Below are positions 51,567-59,816 of a stretch of DNA of 64,000 nucleotides, in pieces. Source of the DNA: Oceanimonas sp052119705 (GTDB taxonomy: Bacteria > Pseudomonadota > Gammaproteobacteria > Enterobacterales > Aeromonadaceae); the NCBI RefSeq assembly GCF_052119705.1, contig NZ_JBGQOP010000003.1, forward strand, positions 102,542-166,541, written 5' to 3'. The position numbers and the translations under genes are program-made. A model generated the notes under the pieces. That model made no database searches. It was not told the DNA's origin and saw only the letters and a program-made list of their open reading frames with translations. Position 1 is the first letter of the stretch. Every line of letters starts with the position of its first letter.

Positions 51567-52703
51567 ATGGTAGATGAGTTAGCCGTCCTTCGGGACCAAA
51601 TAGATGAAGTGGACCAAGAGCTGGTGGCACTGTTTGCGCGTCGCCTAAAGTTGGTGGCGGGCGTGGGTGAAGTAAAAAGCCGCCAAGGGGTGCCGATTTA
51701 TGCGCCCGACCGTGAAGCCAGCATGTTGGCCAAACGCCGTGCCGAAGCGATATCACAAGGCGTGCCGCCAGACTTAATTGAAGACGTATTACGCCGCTTT
51801 ATGCGCGAGTCTTATGCCAGTGAAAATGACACCGGTTTTAAGTGCATAAATCCCGAGTTGGGCAAAGTGGTGGTGGTAGGGGGAGCCGGCCAACTGGGCA
51901 GCCTGTTTGCTCATCTTTTGTCATTATCCGGTTATCAAGTTTGTATCTTAGAAAAAGACGACTGGGCAGACGCCGAGGCGATAGTGGCGGATGCAGGTTT
52001 AGTGGTGGTGGCCGTGCCTATCGACCAAACCGTCACTATTATTAGCCAGCTGCCTACCTTGCCCGAGCATTGCTTGCTGGTGGATTTAACCAGCATTAAG
52101 GCCGAGCCCCTCGCCGCTATGCTGGCGGCCCACACGGGCCCAGTGCTGGGGTTGCACCCTATGTTTGGCCCCGATGTATCAAGCCTCGCCAAGCAGGTGA
52201 TCATCTACTCTGAGGGCCGTGGCGCGAGCGAGTATCAATGGTTGCTGGATCAGATGCGCATTTGGGGTACTCGTTTACAATCGGTCGATCCCGCCGAGCA
52301 CGATAAGGCCATGAGCTTAGTGCAAGCCCTGCGCCACTTCACCAGTTTTGCTTACGGCGCCCACTTATGCGCCGAGCAGGCAGATTTAGCGCAACTGCTG
52401 CGTTTAAGCTCGCCGATTTATCGCTTAGAGCTGGCCATGGTAGGGCGCTTGTTCGCGCAAGATCCTGTGTTGTACGCAGATATTATTTTATCCTCACCGG
52501 CCAACCTGGATATGATCCGCCGCTATCACACTCGCTTTGGCGAGCTGTTAAGTCAGTTAGAAGCCGGCAAGCGGGACGCCTTCGTCGAGCAGTTTGCTAC
52601 CGTGAGCGAGTTCTTCGGTGACTATGCGGATACTTTCCTCAAAGAAAGCCGCAATTTGTTAGCGCAAGCCAACGACAGTCGCCATCATGGCGCTGAAAGC
52701 TGA
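51567..52703 (+). CDS. tyrA: Bifunctional chorismate mutase/prephenate dehydrogenase TyrA
   Basis: A 378-residue T-protein. The chorismate mutase AroQ domain is at 1-~90 (LRDQIDEVDQELVALFARRLKLV, EVKSR). The prephenate dehydrogenase is at ~100-375 with NAD-binding VVVGGAGQLGS, LGLHPMFGPD and QALRHFTSFAYG. It makes 4-hydroxyphenylpyruvate for tyrosine. The start at 51567 (MVDELAVLRDQ) fits relatives; upstream in-frame codons overlap the terminator. The last codons and the stop lie in a heptamer array. Confidence 0.95.
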   Translation: MVDELAVLRDQIDEVDQELVALFARRLKLVAGVGEVKSRQGVPIYAPDREASMLAKRRAEAISQGVPPDLIEDVLRRFMRESYASENDTGFKCINPELGKVVVVGGAGQLGSLFAHLLSLSGYQVCILEKDDWADAEAIVADAGLVVVAVPIDQTVTIISQLPTLPEHCLLVDLTSIKAEPLAAMLAAHTGPVLGLHPMFGPDVSSLAKQVIIYSEGRGASEYQWLLDQMRIWGTRLQSVDPAEHDKAMSLVQALRHFTSFAYGAHLCAEQADLAQLLRLSSPIYRLELAMVGRLFAQDPVLYADIILSSPANLDMIRRYHTRFGELLSQLEAGKRDAFVEQFATVSEFFGDYADTFLKESRNLLAQANDSRHHGAES

Positions 52704-52789
52704 AAGCTGAAAGCTGAAAGCTGAAAGCTGAAAGCTGAAAGCTGAAAGCTAGAAGCTAGAAGCTAGAAGCTAAAGGCTAAAGGCTTAAA
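52692..52789 (+). repeat. 14-unit heptamer array at the tyrA 3' end
   Basis: The array is exactly 98 bases: eight GCTGAAA, three GCTAGAA, two GCTAAAG and one GCTTAAA. The tyrA stop codon TGA (52701-52703) lies in the second unit, so the final residues AES are encoded by the repeat. The array runs directly into the terminator. Confidence 0.9.
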
Positions 52790-52826
52790 AAACACCGAGT
52801 CTATTGTGTAGGCTCGGTGTTTTTTT
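52789..52826 (+). terminator. Rho-independent terminator of aroF-tyrA
   Basis: AAAACACCGAG pairs with CTCGGTGTTTT around a 13-base loop and ends in seven T. The stem matches those at 40787 and 60495. Confidence 0.9.
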
Positions 52827-52861
52827 GTGCGCTCCGACCTTATAGACGCCAAGCGGCACTA

Positions 52862-53150
52862 ATACCAATCTGTAAAACTAACTGATCAAAACCTTTTTGC
52901 CACACTTCTTTGTAACGAGAGGCGCGGAAGAACAGGTCAAAATAGTGATCAGATCTGAAAAAACCACGGTATGGGTAAGAGCCAAACATCCACAACCTGA
53001 ACGAGAGGAGCTCTTACCATATACAGTATTGGTCACTTGTCGCACGTGAACTTCGTCCGTGCCTTCTGTGTTCTTCCGTGGCAAAAATAGTCTTTGATCT
53101 TTAGTTTTTGCCTTAATGTAAACCGATCACATACTTACTTGGATTGGTAT
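52862..53150. mobile_element. MITE-like element between tyrA and pheA
   Basis: This 289-bp element has outer inverted ends ATACCAATC (52862) and GATTGGTAT (53142-53150) and an inner pair: TTTTTGCCAC...CGGAAGAACA on the left and TGTTCTTCCGTGGCAAAAA on the right. 52897-53092 matches 23678-23873 (shared ACTTGTCGCACGTGAACT). It has no coding capacity and occupies the convergent gap between two terminators. Confidence 0.7.
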
Positions 53151-53171
53151 AAGTTGTGTTATTCAACCCAT

Positions 53172-53203
53172 AAAAAAGCCCAGCTCTTAAAGGAGCTGGG
53201 CTT
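53172..53203 (-). terminator. Rho-independent terminator of pheA
   Basis: A perfect 11-bp stem (AAGCCCAGCTC and its complement, loop of 6) is followed on the minus strand by six T. It lies 20 bases past the pheA stop. Confidence 0.9.
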
Positions 53204-53224
53204 ATTCTTTTGTTGGGCGCTGAA

Positions 53225-55120
53225 TCAATCTCGATACAAGCGTTGAGCCAGTTGCTGCAAGGGTACTAGATTGTCGTCCTCTTGCAGGGTTAAGCAAAAG
53301 CCTTGAATACCGGCGCTTTTTAGTGCCACGCCAAGCTCGGCTAATACGGCTTGATTGGCGTTTAATTGGCTCACTAAAGGCAGACGGCTGTGTCGTTGCA
53401 AGTCCAAGAGTTCGGCTAAGCCGCGGGCTTGAGTGTCGATCAAGGCCAGCTGCTGATTGCCTTGTGCTAGCACCTGTTCGGCATCAAGTAAGGTGTCATT
53501 CAAGCTGTCAGCCAGCGGCAAGAGAATAGGCCGAGTGCCGCGCCCCGCGGCGGCTAACAAGTCATTGCGCTTCGCCGTTAGCGGTTGTAACAGCAGCATA
53601 TCCAGTGACTCGGCGGCACGCTGTAATTGCTCAGGCGTGTGTACGGGGGTGAGGGTGGCTAAATCAAATTGCTGGGCCACTTCGCGCAATTCTTGCAGGC
53701 GTGCTTGTTCAAACTGACTATCACCTTCACCAAAGCAAGGGACGCCTAACACTTGGCCACCTTGCTCTTTCACACGGCGCGCCATTTCTTGCAAGCCGTG
53801 GCGTTCGGGCCATTTGTCTAACAAGCTTATTAATAATGGTTCTTTATGAGTCATGTGAAAACGGCCTACTTGCAGTGCTAACCCAGTGGCTTTGGCGCTA
53901 TCTGTATTTGCCTTACGTGTTGGCGTCAATGAGGCCGCAGGCGCTTGGCCTTGGCTGAGCGCCTTAGATGACACGCGAGTGGGCGCTACTTCTGCACTGG
54001 GGTAACAGCCCAAAATTTTAATAAAATGTACTATGTCTTTTAGCTCGCTCAAGGCCGCTTGCATGGCTTGGCTATTCACATTGGCTGCTACATCCACGTA
54101 GAACATCTCTTCCCAAGGATTGCCAATAATAGGGCGCGACTGCAGCTTAGTCATGGGAATATCATGATTGCGCAGCACCAATAAGGTTTCTACCAGGGCG
54201 CCGCTTTGCTGGCCGGTCGACATAATAAAGCTGGTTTTAGCCGGAATTTGCTCCGCCACTTCCACCGGTTTACGTGCCACTACGATAAAGCGCGTCATGT
54301 TTTGTTTTTGATTGGCCAAGCCGCTGACCAGTGGCGTTAAGCCGTGTAGCTCACCGCCATCGGCACTGCCCATGGCACCTATGTCTGGGCGCTGCTGCTG
54401 CGCCACTAACTCCATGGCGTTGGAAGAGGCGGCACAAAACTCAACCTTAACGTTGGGCAAGGTGCTTAAATATTGTGAACATTGCTGGAATACCTGCGGA
54501 TGCGTATAAAGCGTGGTCAGCTTGCTGACGTCTGTGTCGACCGCGACTAAAATGCAATGCTCAATTGGCTGGGTGAGCTCACCCACAATAGACAAGCTGG
54601 TATGTTGAATTAAGTCAAACACATCATTAATGGCGCCTGAACTGGTATTCTCAATCGGTAATATGCCATATTGCGCCTGCCCCGACTCGACAGTGTCAAA
54701 AATTTGCTGAAAGGTATCGCAGTTGTGCTCGACCAGAGAGGCTTTAAAGCGCGATAAGTACTTGCGCGCCGCCATATTGGAGTAAGAACCGCGCAGGCCT
54801 AAAAACGCCACACTAATGGCTGGCGTCTCATCTTGAGGGTTCAGCAAGTCCTGTAACAGCGCCTGTTGCGAGAGCACAGAGTCTTCAATAATGGTGTGAT
54901 AAATCTGCGTCACATAATGCGCATCTAGCCCTAATGGTCGGCCTTGATTGATAAGCTCCACCAACAGCGACTGCTCGCGTGCTTGGTCACGAATAGGCCG
55001 CGGATTTTGCAACTTGCTGCGCGCCACGTCTAAGCTTAGACCTTTACGTTTGGCTAGCAGGGCTAACAGCTCTTTATCTAAGCTGCTGATATGGGTTCTG
55101 ATCTCATCCAGATTTATCAA
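53225..55120 (-). CDS. pheA: Chorismate mutase/prephenate dehydratase PheA with a C-terminal pseudo-DAHP-synthase-like extension
   Basis: 631 residues, against ~390 in E. coli. Residues 1-~90 are the AroQ chorismate mutase. Residues ~103-285 are prephenate dehydratase (VAFLGLRGSYSNMAARKYL; NMTRFIV at 274-280). The ACT regulatory domain is at ~296-372 (GALV at 307-310; QSRPIIGNPWEEMFY, with Gln where ESRP is usual). After a Ser/Ala linker, residues ~420-625 read like a TIM-barrel DAHP synthase (type I-beta) in order of segments, but every catalytic motif I can place is replaced. It is preceded by a Phe-rich leader and attenuator, and it faces tyrA across terminators. The extension may be regulatory. 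Confidence 0.92.
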   Translation of the reverse strand: MINLDEIRTHISSLDKELLALLAKRKGLSLDVARSKLQNPRPIRDQAREQSLLVELINQGRPLGLDAHYVTQIYHTIIEDSVLSQQALLQDLLNPQDETPAISVAFLGLRGSYSNMAARKYLSRFKASLVEHNCDTFQQIFDTVESGQAQYGILPIENTSSGAINDVFDLIQHTSLSIVGELTQPIEHCILVAVDTDVSKLTTLYTHPQVFQQCSQYLSTLPNVKVEFCAASSNAMELVAQQQRPDIGAMGSADGGELHGLTPLVSGLANQKQNMTRFIVVARKPVEVAEQIPAKTSFIMSTGQQSGALVETLLVLRNHDIPMTKLQSRPIIGNPWEEMFYVDVAANVNSQAMQAALSELKDIVHFIKILGCYPSAEVAPTRVSSKALSQGQAPAASLTPTRKANTDSAKATGLALQVGRFHMTHKEPLLISLLDKWPERHGLQEMARRVKEQGGQVLGVPCFGEGDSQFEQARLQELREVAQQFDLATLTPVHTPEQLQRAAESLDMLLLQPLTAKRNDLLAAAGRGTRPILLPLADSLNDTLLDAEQVLAQGNQQLALIDTQARGLAELLDLQRHSRLPLVSQLNANQAVLAELGVALKSAGIQGFCLTLQEDDNLVPLQQLAQRLYRD

Positions 55121-55154
55121 TTGGGCTTCCCTTATTACCTAAAAATGTCAGCTC

Positions 55155-55181
55155 ATAAAAAAGCCTCCCAGCGGGAGGCTT
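55155..55181 (-). terminator. Attenuator terminator upstream of pheA
   Basis: On the minus strand AAGCCTCCC, GCT, GGGAGGCTT then TTTTATG form an ideal intrinsic terminator 35 bases before the pheA ATG and 28 bases after the leader stop. This is the arrangement of the E. coli pheL-pheA attenuator. Confidence 0.85.
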
Positions 55182-55208
55182 ATCTGTTCGTCTTTCGCTA
55201 CTTTCTTG

Positions 55209-55304
55209 CTAGACCAGATGCCCCCAAGGTGTGCGCCAAAACGTGATCGGCGAGCACTGGGTGACAAAACAGAGAGTTGCAAAAAAGCCGTGAAAGAAAA
55301 ACAT
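55209..55304 (-). CDS. pheL: Phe-rich leader peptide PheL
   Basis: A 31-residue peptide beginning MFFFHGFFATLCF, with six Phe in the first 13 residues, lies just upstream of a terminator and pheA. Ribosome stalling at the Phe codons when Phe-tRNA is scarce would favour an antiterminator and expression of pheA. It is longer than E. coli PheL (15 residues) and lacks an obvious ribosome site. E. coli has the same order raiA-pheL-pheA. A longer in-frame start at 55400 is not supported. Confidence 0.75.
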   Translation of the reverse strand: MFFFHGFFATLCFVTQCSPITFWRTPWGHLV

Positions 55305-55506
55305 TAACTTAAACACGCAGTCATTATGATTTCCGCCTTTACCCGTGGGCTTGTAATGAAAAGCACGCCTACAAATACTGAAAAGCACGCGAGCTGGCAA
55401 GCCTTTTTCAGAAATTGACTTTAAAGTAACACACTTGGTTGGAAAAGGCCGAAAAAAGCCGTGGGTACGGCCAGATTGCGGCTTTCATTTGTTAGCCATA
55501 ACCGAT

Positions 55507-55536
55507 AAAAAAGACCGAATCAATTCGGCCTTTTTA
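55507..55536. terminator. Terminator after raiA
   Basis: AAAAAGACCGAAT pairs with ATTCGGCCTTTTT (one mismatch, 2-base loop) with A and T runs on both sides, so it could work in both directions. It ends the raiA transcript on the minus strand, ahead of the pheL promoter region (55305-55500). Confidence 0.75.
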
Positions 55537-55596
55537 GATTTACTTAATTGTCAGCGGCGGGGCGCTTAATGCTGCGGCGAGCCTGACTCAGGAAGC

Positions 55597-55992
55597 TTAT
55601 TCCTCTTCGTCAAATTCGTGGTCGAACTCTTCATCAAACTCGTCGTCTGACTCATTGCCTAACTCACCCGCTAATACGGCAGCTACGGCACCTGCGGCGA
55701 CGGCACGCTGGGCTAACGGCTTATCTGCATAACGGTTTAACTGGCGCTCCAACTTTTGGCCCAAGTCTTTAATGGCTGCATATAAGTTATCGTCTTCTGC
55801 CTTGGCGAACAAAGTGTCGTGGCGCACCCCGGCGGTGGCTTCAACCTGATATTTAAGGCCTTCTTTGTTGATAATTACATGCGGTGCTATCAGGTCGACT
55901 TGGCGACGAGACAGTTTTTCAAAGCGACTCTCAATCCGTTCACGGATGGCGGGAGAAATGTCGATGACGGTGCTGGTAATAGTAATGGACAT
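55597..55992 (-). CDS. raiA: Ribosome-associated inhibitor RaiA (YfiA, HPF family)
   Basis: A 131-residue S30AE protein that binds the 30S decoding site in stationary phase and stops translation. The family core is ITITSTVIDISPAIRERIESRFEKL to about residue 95 (AAIKDLGQKLERQLNRY). The C-terminal tail is highly acidic (DDEFDEEFDHEFDEEE), as in RaiA but longer. The start at 55992 has GGGGG at proper distance; an upstream in-frame ATG at 56073 does not. It neighbours pheL-pheA as in E. coli. Confidence 0.93.
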   Translation of the reverse strand: MSITITSTVIDISPAIRERIESRFEKLSRRQVDLIAPHVIINKEGLKYQVEATAGVRHDTLFAKAEDDNLYAAIKDLGQKLERQLNRYADKPLAQRAVAAGAVAAVLAGELGNESDDEFDEEFDHEFDEEE

Positions 55993-56382
55993 AAAATACC
56001 CCCTGGGTGTGCTCATGTTTGTGTACAACTTCAGACTACCCTGACCGAACTTAAATGATGTGATCCAAGTCAACCTTTGGCGGCGCTATGGCGAGTGACT
56101 TAAAAATCTGTGACCCAGTCGCCGCTACCTACATTTTAGTCTTGTCAGAGTCTACAGCCTTAAGTCAGACTCGAATGGATAAAACCTTACGGGCACTCTT
56201 AACCTAACAGTTGTTGTTTACGCTGACTAGCGGTTGTTTAGTCGCTCGCCTTGCTCCCATATTGGTATCTGGATGCATATCAAAGTGCACTTTTGGTGCT
56301 GTGCGACTCTAATTGTCAGCTTTAAACAGATTATTTCGTATTCCCCATTGGCAGTGTTGAGACTATTACATAGGATAGCTCT
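55993..56382. other. Divergent gap between raiA and slt
   Basis: No gene is seen. TGTGA-N6-TCAAC at 56059-56074 is a partial CRP-like match upstream of raiA and too weak to call. The slt-proximal end carries the 16-bp tandem repeat listed separately. Confidence 0.5.
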
Positions 56383-56446
56383 CTATTTACGATTCGGGCT
56401 ATTTACGATTTAGTCTATTTACGGATCAGGTTATTGACGACTGAGG
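56383..56446 (+). repeat. 16-base tandem repeat in the slt leader
   Basis: Four consecutive 16-base units: CTATTTACGATTCGGG, CTATTTACGATTTAGT, CTATTTACGGATCAGG, TTATTGACGACTGAGG. The last unit supplies the GAGG of the slt ribosome site. A degenerate earlier unit may lie at 56363. Confidence 0.8.
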
Positions 56447-56455
56447 GATGCGCTG

Positions 56456-58363
56456 GTGAGAGTTTGGTTAGGATTAGGTTTGCTGCTAGTCGGCATGAGC
56501 GTAAGCGCACAGACGGCGCCACTGCGTGAACAATATCGCCAAGCAGAGCAGGCGTTAAATAAAAATGATGTGGCGCGCTTTCAACAACTGCGCCGAGGCC
56601 TAGACAGTTATCCTCTTACCCCCTATTTAGATTTTCAATACCTAGCCGATCGCATCACTAACTTGAGTACGACTCAGGTGGTGAACTTTATGCACACTTA
56701 TCCTGATTCCTTGTTGAGCGATCGCTTAGAAGGGCGCTATTTGCATCGTTTAGTCCGAGAGCAGCGCTGGAGCGAATTTTTAACCCTGTATCCCGACTTG
56801 CCTAACAGTGAAGTGCTGCAATGCGCTCACTACCGAGCTAAGTGGGCGTTAGGCGATAAAAACACCGCCATTGCCGGTGCTAAGTCGATGTGGTTGCACG
56901 GCGGTTCGCGCGCCGAGGCTTGTGATCCTTTGTTTGATGCGTGGAAAACCGTCGGTGGGCGCACCGACGAAGATATCTGGCAGCGTATGCTGCTCGCCTA
57001 TGAAAAAGATGAGCACGGTTTAGTGACCTACTTGGGCCGCCAGCTGAGCCCAGCGGCGCAGCCGGCCAGTGAGCTGCTGCAGTCGTTAGACAAAAATCCT
57101 CACCAGTTGCTGAAAGGCGACTTAATGCGCGTATCTGGCGAGGCACAAAAGACGGCACTCAGCTTGGCTTTGGCTAAATTAGCCGATACCGAATATGTGC
57201 AAGTGATGAGCTTATATCCTAAGTACCAACGCCAAGCGGGCTTAACTAATGCGCAAGTGGCGCGCATTGAGCAGAAGCTGGCGCAGCGGCTGATGTTTAA
57301 TCGCACCCATGATTATCGCAGCTGGCTCGACAGCCGTTTGCCGGCCATGGGCACAGAAGACTTATTTGAGCTGCGCGCTAGGCTGGCGATTTGGGAGCAA
57401 GATTGGCGGCATTTAATCGGCTGGATCGATCGCTTATCAGCCGAAACACAAAAAGACAGCCGTTGGCAATATTGGCGCGGCCGTGCCTTAAAGGCACAAA
57501 ATCGCCACAGTGAAGGTGATAAGGCGTGGAAGTTGGCGGCCAACAACCGTGATTACTACGGCTTTTTAGCGGCCCAACAAAGCAAGGTGCCCTTCGCCTT
57601 ACAGAAAAAATCTTTACCGCCAGCGCCTTCGTTAGCACAGGCGCGCAGCCGTTGGCCGGCCTTCGCCAGAACGGAAGAGTGGTTAGCCTTAGGCGATAAA
57701 ACCGCCGCCCGTAGCGAGTGGTACCATATGCTGGGTAAGGTAAGTGAAGCCGATGGCCTAGCACTGGGCAGTTTGGCATTAAAGCTTGGTTGGTTTGATA
57801 AGTCGATTCAGGCCAGCATTCAGCTGCAGGCTTGGGATCACTTAGACCTGCGCTTCCCTGTGGTATACCGACCTACTTTTCAACGTCAAGCCCAGCTATT
57901 AGGCGTGAATGAAGCGACCTTGTTTGCCATTACTCGTCAAGAAAGTGCCTTTTATGAACAAGCTCGCTCACCGGTGGGGGCGGGTGGCTTAATGCAATTG
58001 ATGCCCGGCACAGCCACAGATACGGCGCGCAAGTTCAATATCACCGATTTTAGACAGGCTTCGGATGTGTATCGTGCCGATGTGAATATTCAGTTGGGAT
58101 CCAGTTATTTTAAACAAATGCTCGACCGTTACAGCAATAACCGAGTGGCGGCCATTGCCGCTTATAATGCGGGCCCGGGGCGGATCGATGCTTGGTTGCG
58201 TAACAGTGGCTCTCGTCCAATTGATGTATGGGTAGAAAATATCCCTTATCGAGAAACCCGCGGCTACGTACAAAGTGTGCTGTATTATTCGGTGATCTAC
58301 CAAGATATGTTGGGCCAACCGAAAACATTTATCACGGCTAACGAGCTGAATTATGTCTACTAA
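56456..58363 (+). CDS. slt: Soluble lytic murein transglycosylase Slt
   Basis: A 635-residue periplasmic enzyme cleaving the MurNAc-GlcNAc bond with 1,6-anhydro product. It has a signal peptide (ending VSAQTAP, ~20), a long alpha-helical superhelical U/L region to ~445, and a C-terminal catalytic SLT domain: TRQESAFYEQARSPVGAGGLMQLMPGTA with the catalytic Glu in QES, then AYNAGPGR and PYRETRGYVQSV. The GTG start has GAGGGA upstream. It overlaps the next gene by 11 bases. Confidence 0.95.
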   Translation: MRVWLGLGLLLVGMSVSAQTAPLREQYRQAEQALNKNDVARFQQLRRGLDSYPLTPYLDFQYLADRITNLSTTQVVNFMHTYPDSLLSDRLEGRYLHRLVREQRWSEFLTLYPDLPNSEVLQCAHYRAKWALGDKNTAIAGAKSMWLHGGSRAEACDPLFDAWKTVGGRTDEDIWQRMLLAYEKDEHGLVTYLGRQLSPAAQPASELLQSLDKNPHQLLKGDLMRVSGEAQKTALSLALAKLADTEYVQVMSLYPKYQRQAGLTNAQVARIEQKLAQRLMFNRTHDYRSWLDSRLPAMGTEDLFELRARLAIWEQDWRHLIGWIDRLSAETQKDSRWQYWRGRALKAQNRHSEGDKAWKLAANNRDYYGFLAAQQSKVPFALQKKSLPPAPSLAQARSRWPAFARTEEWLALGDKTAARSEWYHMLGKVSEADGLALGSLALKLGWFDKSIQASIQLQAWDHLDLRFPVVYRPTFQRQAQLLGVNEATLFAITRQESAFYEQARSPVGAGGLMQLMPGTATDTARKFNITDFRQASDVYRADVNIQLGSSYFKQMLDRYSNNRVAAIAAYNAGPGRIDAWLRNSGSRPIDVWVENIPYRETRGYVQSVLYYSVIYQDMLGQPKTFITANELNYVY

Positions 58364-59174
58364 TGTTAAGGCCGATTCTGTGGCCATAGTGGGGCTGGGC
58401 TGGCTGGGAGAGCCGCTGGCACTCACCTTACAAGGCTTAGGCTATAAGGTGGCGGGCTCTACCACTACGGTGGATAAAGCCCAGCGCTTGGCTGAGCTTG
58501 GCATCGCGACCTTAGTGTGGGATTTAAATGCGCCACTGCCCACACAGTGGCCGCCAGCGTTAGCGGCCGACACCTTAATTTTGTGTGTGCCGCCGGGCAA
58601 GCTAAATAATTATGCACGGCGCCTTGGCGAAGTGGCGCAGTTAGCGGCCTTAGGGGGCGTGCCGCGGTTAATCTTTACCAGCGCCACGTCTATTTACAGC
58701 GGGGTAGGCACTAAGTGCGAAGCGGACGCAGCACCCGACTCAGAGCGCGGTGAGCGCATGCACGCCACAGAAATGGCCATGCAGGCCAGCGGTATAGCGC
58801 AGGTGCTCTGCCTGCGTTTGTCAGGGTTAGTGGGTGGCAGCCGTGAGCCGGGGCGTTTTTTAGCGGGGCGCAGCTTTGAAGGCGGCGAAGAGCCCATTAA
58901 CTTGGTGGCTCAAGAAGACTTGCTACGTTTTATTCCGGCATTGCTGGCGCGTAGTGATTGGCCGAGCACCTTAAACGTAAGCGCGCCTCATCACCCGAGC
59001 CGTCGCGAATTTTATAGCCAAGCGGCGAGGCTTCGCGACTTGCCCCCGCCAGCATTTAGCGGCGGCGGCATGGGCAAAACCATAGATGGCTCGGCCATCA
59101 GTCGTTACCTAGGCTTGGATTATCTGGTGAGCGACTGGTTTGAGTGGCTAGCGCAACGAAATAAGCAGGGCTAA
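58353..59174 (+). CDS. YeeZ-like NAD(P)-dependent oxidoreductase (SDR/epimerase-like)
   Basis: A 273-residue Rossmann protein. The nucleotide-binding motif is VAIVGLGWLGEPLA (~11-24); the TSATSIYS segment (~107-114) corresponds to the SDR active-site strand, and LRLSGLVGGSREPGRFLAGR follows. It resembles YeeZ and related SDR proteins, whose substrate is unknown. It overlaps slt by 11 bases, so the two are co-transcribed. Confidence is high for the fold, low for the reaction. Confidence 0.82.
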   Translation: MSTNVKADSVAIVGLGWLGEPLALTLQGLGYKVAGSTTTVDKAQRLAELGIATLVWDLNAPLPTQWPPALAADTLILCVPPGKLNNYARRLGEVAQLAALGGVPRLIFTSATSIYSGVGTKCEADAAPDSERGERMHATEMAMQASGIAQVLCLRLSGLVGGSREPGRFLAGRSFEGGEEPINLVAQEDLLRFIPALLARSDWPSTLNVSAPHHPSRREFYSQAARLRDLPPPAFSGGGMGKTIDGSAISRYLGLDYLVSDWFEWLAQRNKQG

Positions 59175-59183
59175 CCGTAAGCG

Positions 59184-59816
59184 TTAAGCGTATAACTCAG
59201 GATTAAGCCAAGGAGCCAGCGCTAACACTAGGGTGTCTCGATACACAGTGCGCCGTGTCAGGTGTTGCTGGGTTAAGATGCCGATGGCACCGCCGGTTTG
59301 TTTGCTATGGGTCTTATTGAATAAACTGTCTATGACAGGCCCCAGAGCCTCGCCCTCTGCTAAAGCCTGGGCCACGGCAGGCGGCAGCGTTAAACTGGCG
59401 CTTCTACTGGCATTATCGAGCGGGCGTTCGCACTCCAGGCCAGAGACCTGCTCAAATGCAGGTCCCAATACTTGGATCCAAGCAAAGGTGATGCAGCGAG
59501 GCGCACTCAGGCCATTCTCTCGGGGCTCAGTGAATTCAATACCGCCTTCCATACCAATCCACAGATCAGCGTTAGGTACTAAGGCTCTGGCGCCTAAGGC
59601 ACGCCGTCTTGCTCCTTGATAGGTTTCGGTGTCGCTCATGGGCTGCTCAGCCACGCCCGAGGGCACAGACACACCGCATACGGTTACCCTCCTCTCCGGC
59701 AACAATTGGGCAAAGGCGAGGCGTGCCGACTCAATTTTAGCGGGATTTAATGATGCCACTATCACCTGTAACTGACGATTACTGACCTGTAACTTACGCT
59801 TATTGTCCGGCAACAT
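59184..59816 (-). CDS. yjjX: Inosine/xanthosine triphosphatase YjjX
   Basis: A 210-residue house-cleaning phosphatase that hydrolyses ITP and XTP to keep them from nucleic acids. Family features: VIVASLNPAKIESARLAF, SDTETYQGARRRA and WIGMEGGIEF. The start at 59816 (MLPDNKRK) has AGGA upstream; an ATG at 59846 lacks it. In E. coli yjjX is also near slt. Convergent with the preceding gene (9-base gap). Confidence 0.9.
   Translation of the reverse strand: MLPDNKRKLQVSNRQLQVIVASLNPAKIESARLAFAQLLPERRVTVCGVSVPSGVAEQPMSDTETYQGARRRALGARALVPNADLWIGMEGGIEFTEPRENGLSAPRCITFAWIQVLGPAFEQVSGLECERPLDNASRSASLTLPPAVAQALAEGEALGPVIDSLFNKTHSKQTGGAIGILTQQHLTRRTVYRDTLVLALAPWLNPELYA

Noticed and set aside
55209..55400. 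63-residue reverse ORF ahead of pheA taken as a gene
   Set aside because: Only its downstream 31 codons make sense, as a Phe-rich leader next to an attenuator. The upstream part has no ribosome site.
56059..56074. CRP-like site upstream of raiA
   Set aside because: Only the left half (TGTGA) matches; the right half TCAAC is poor.
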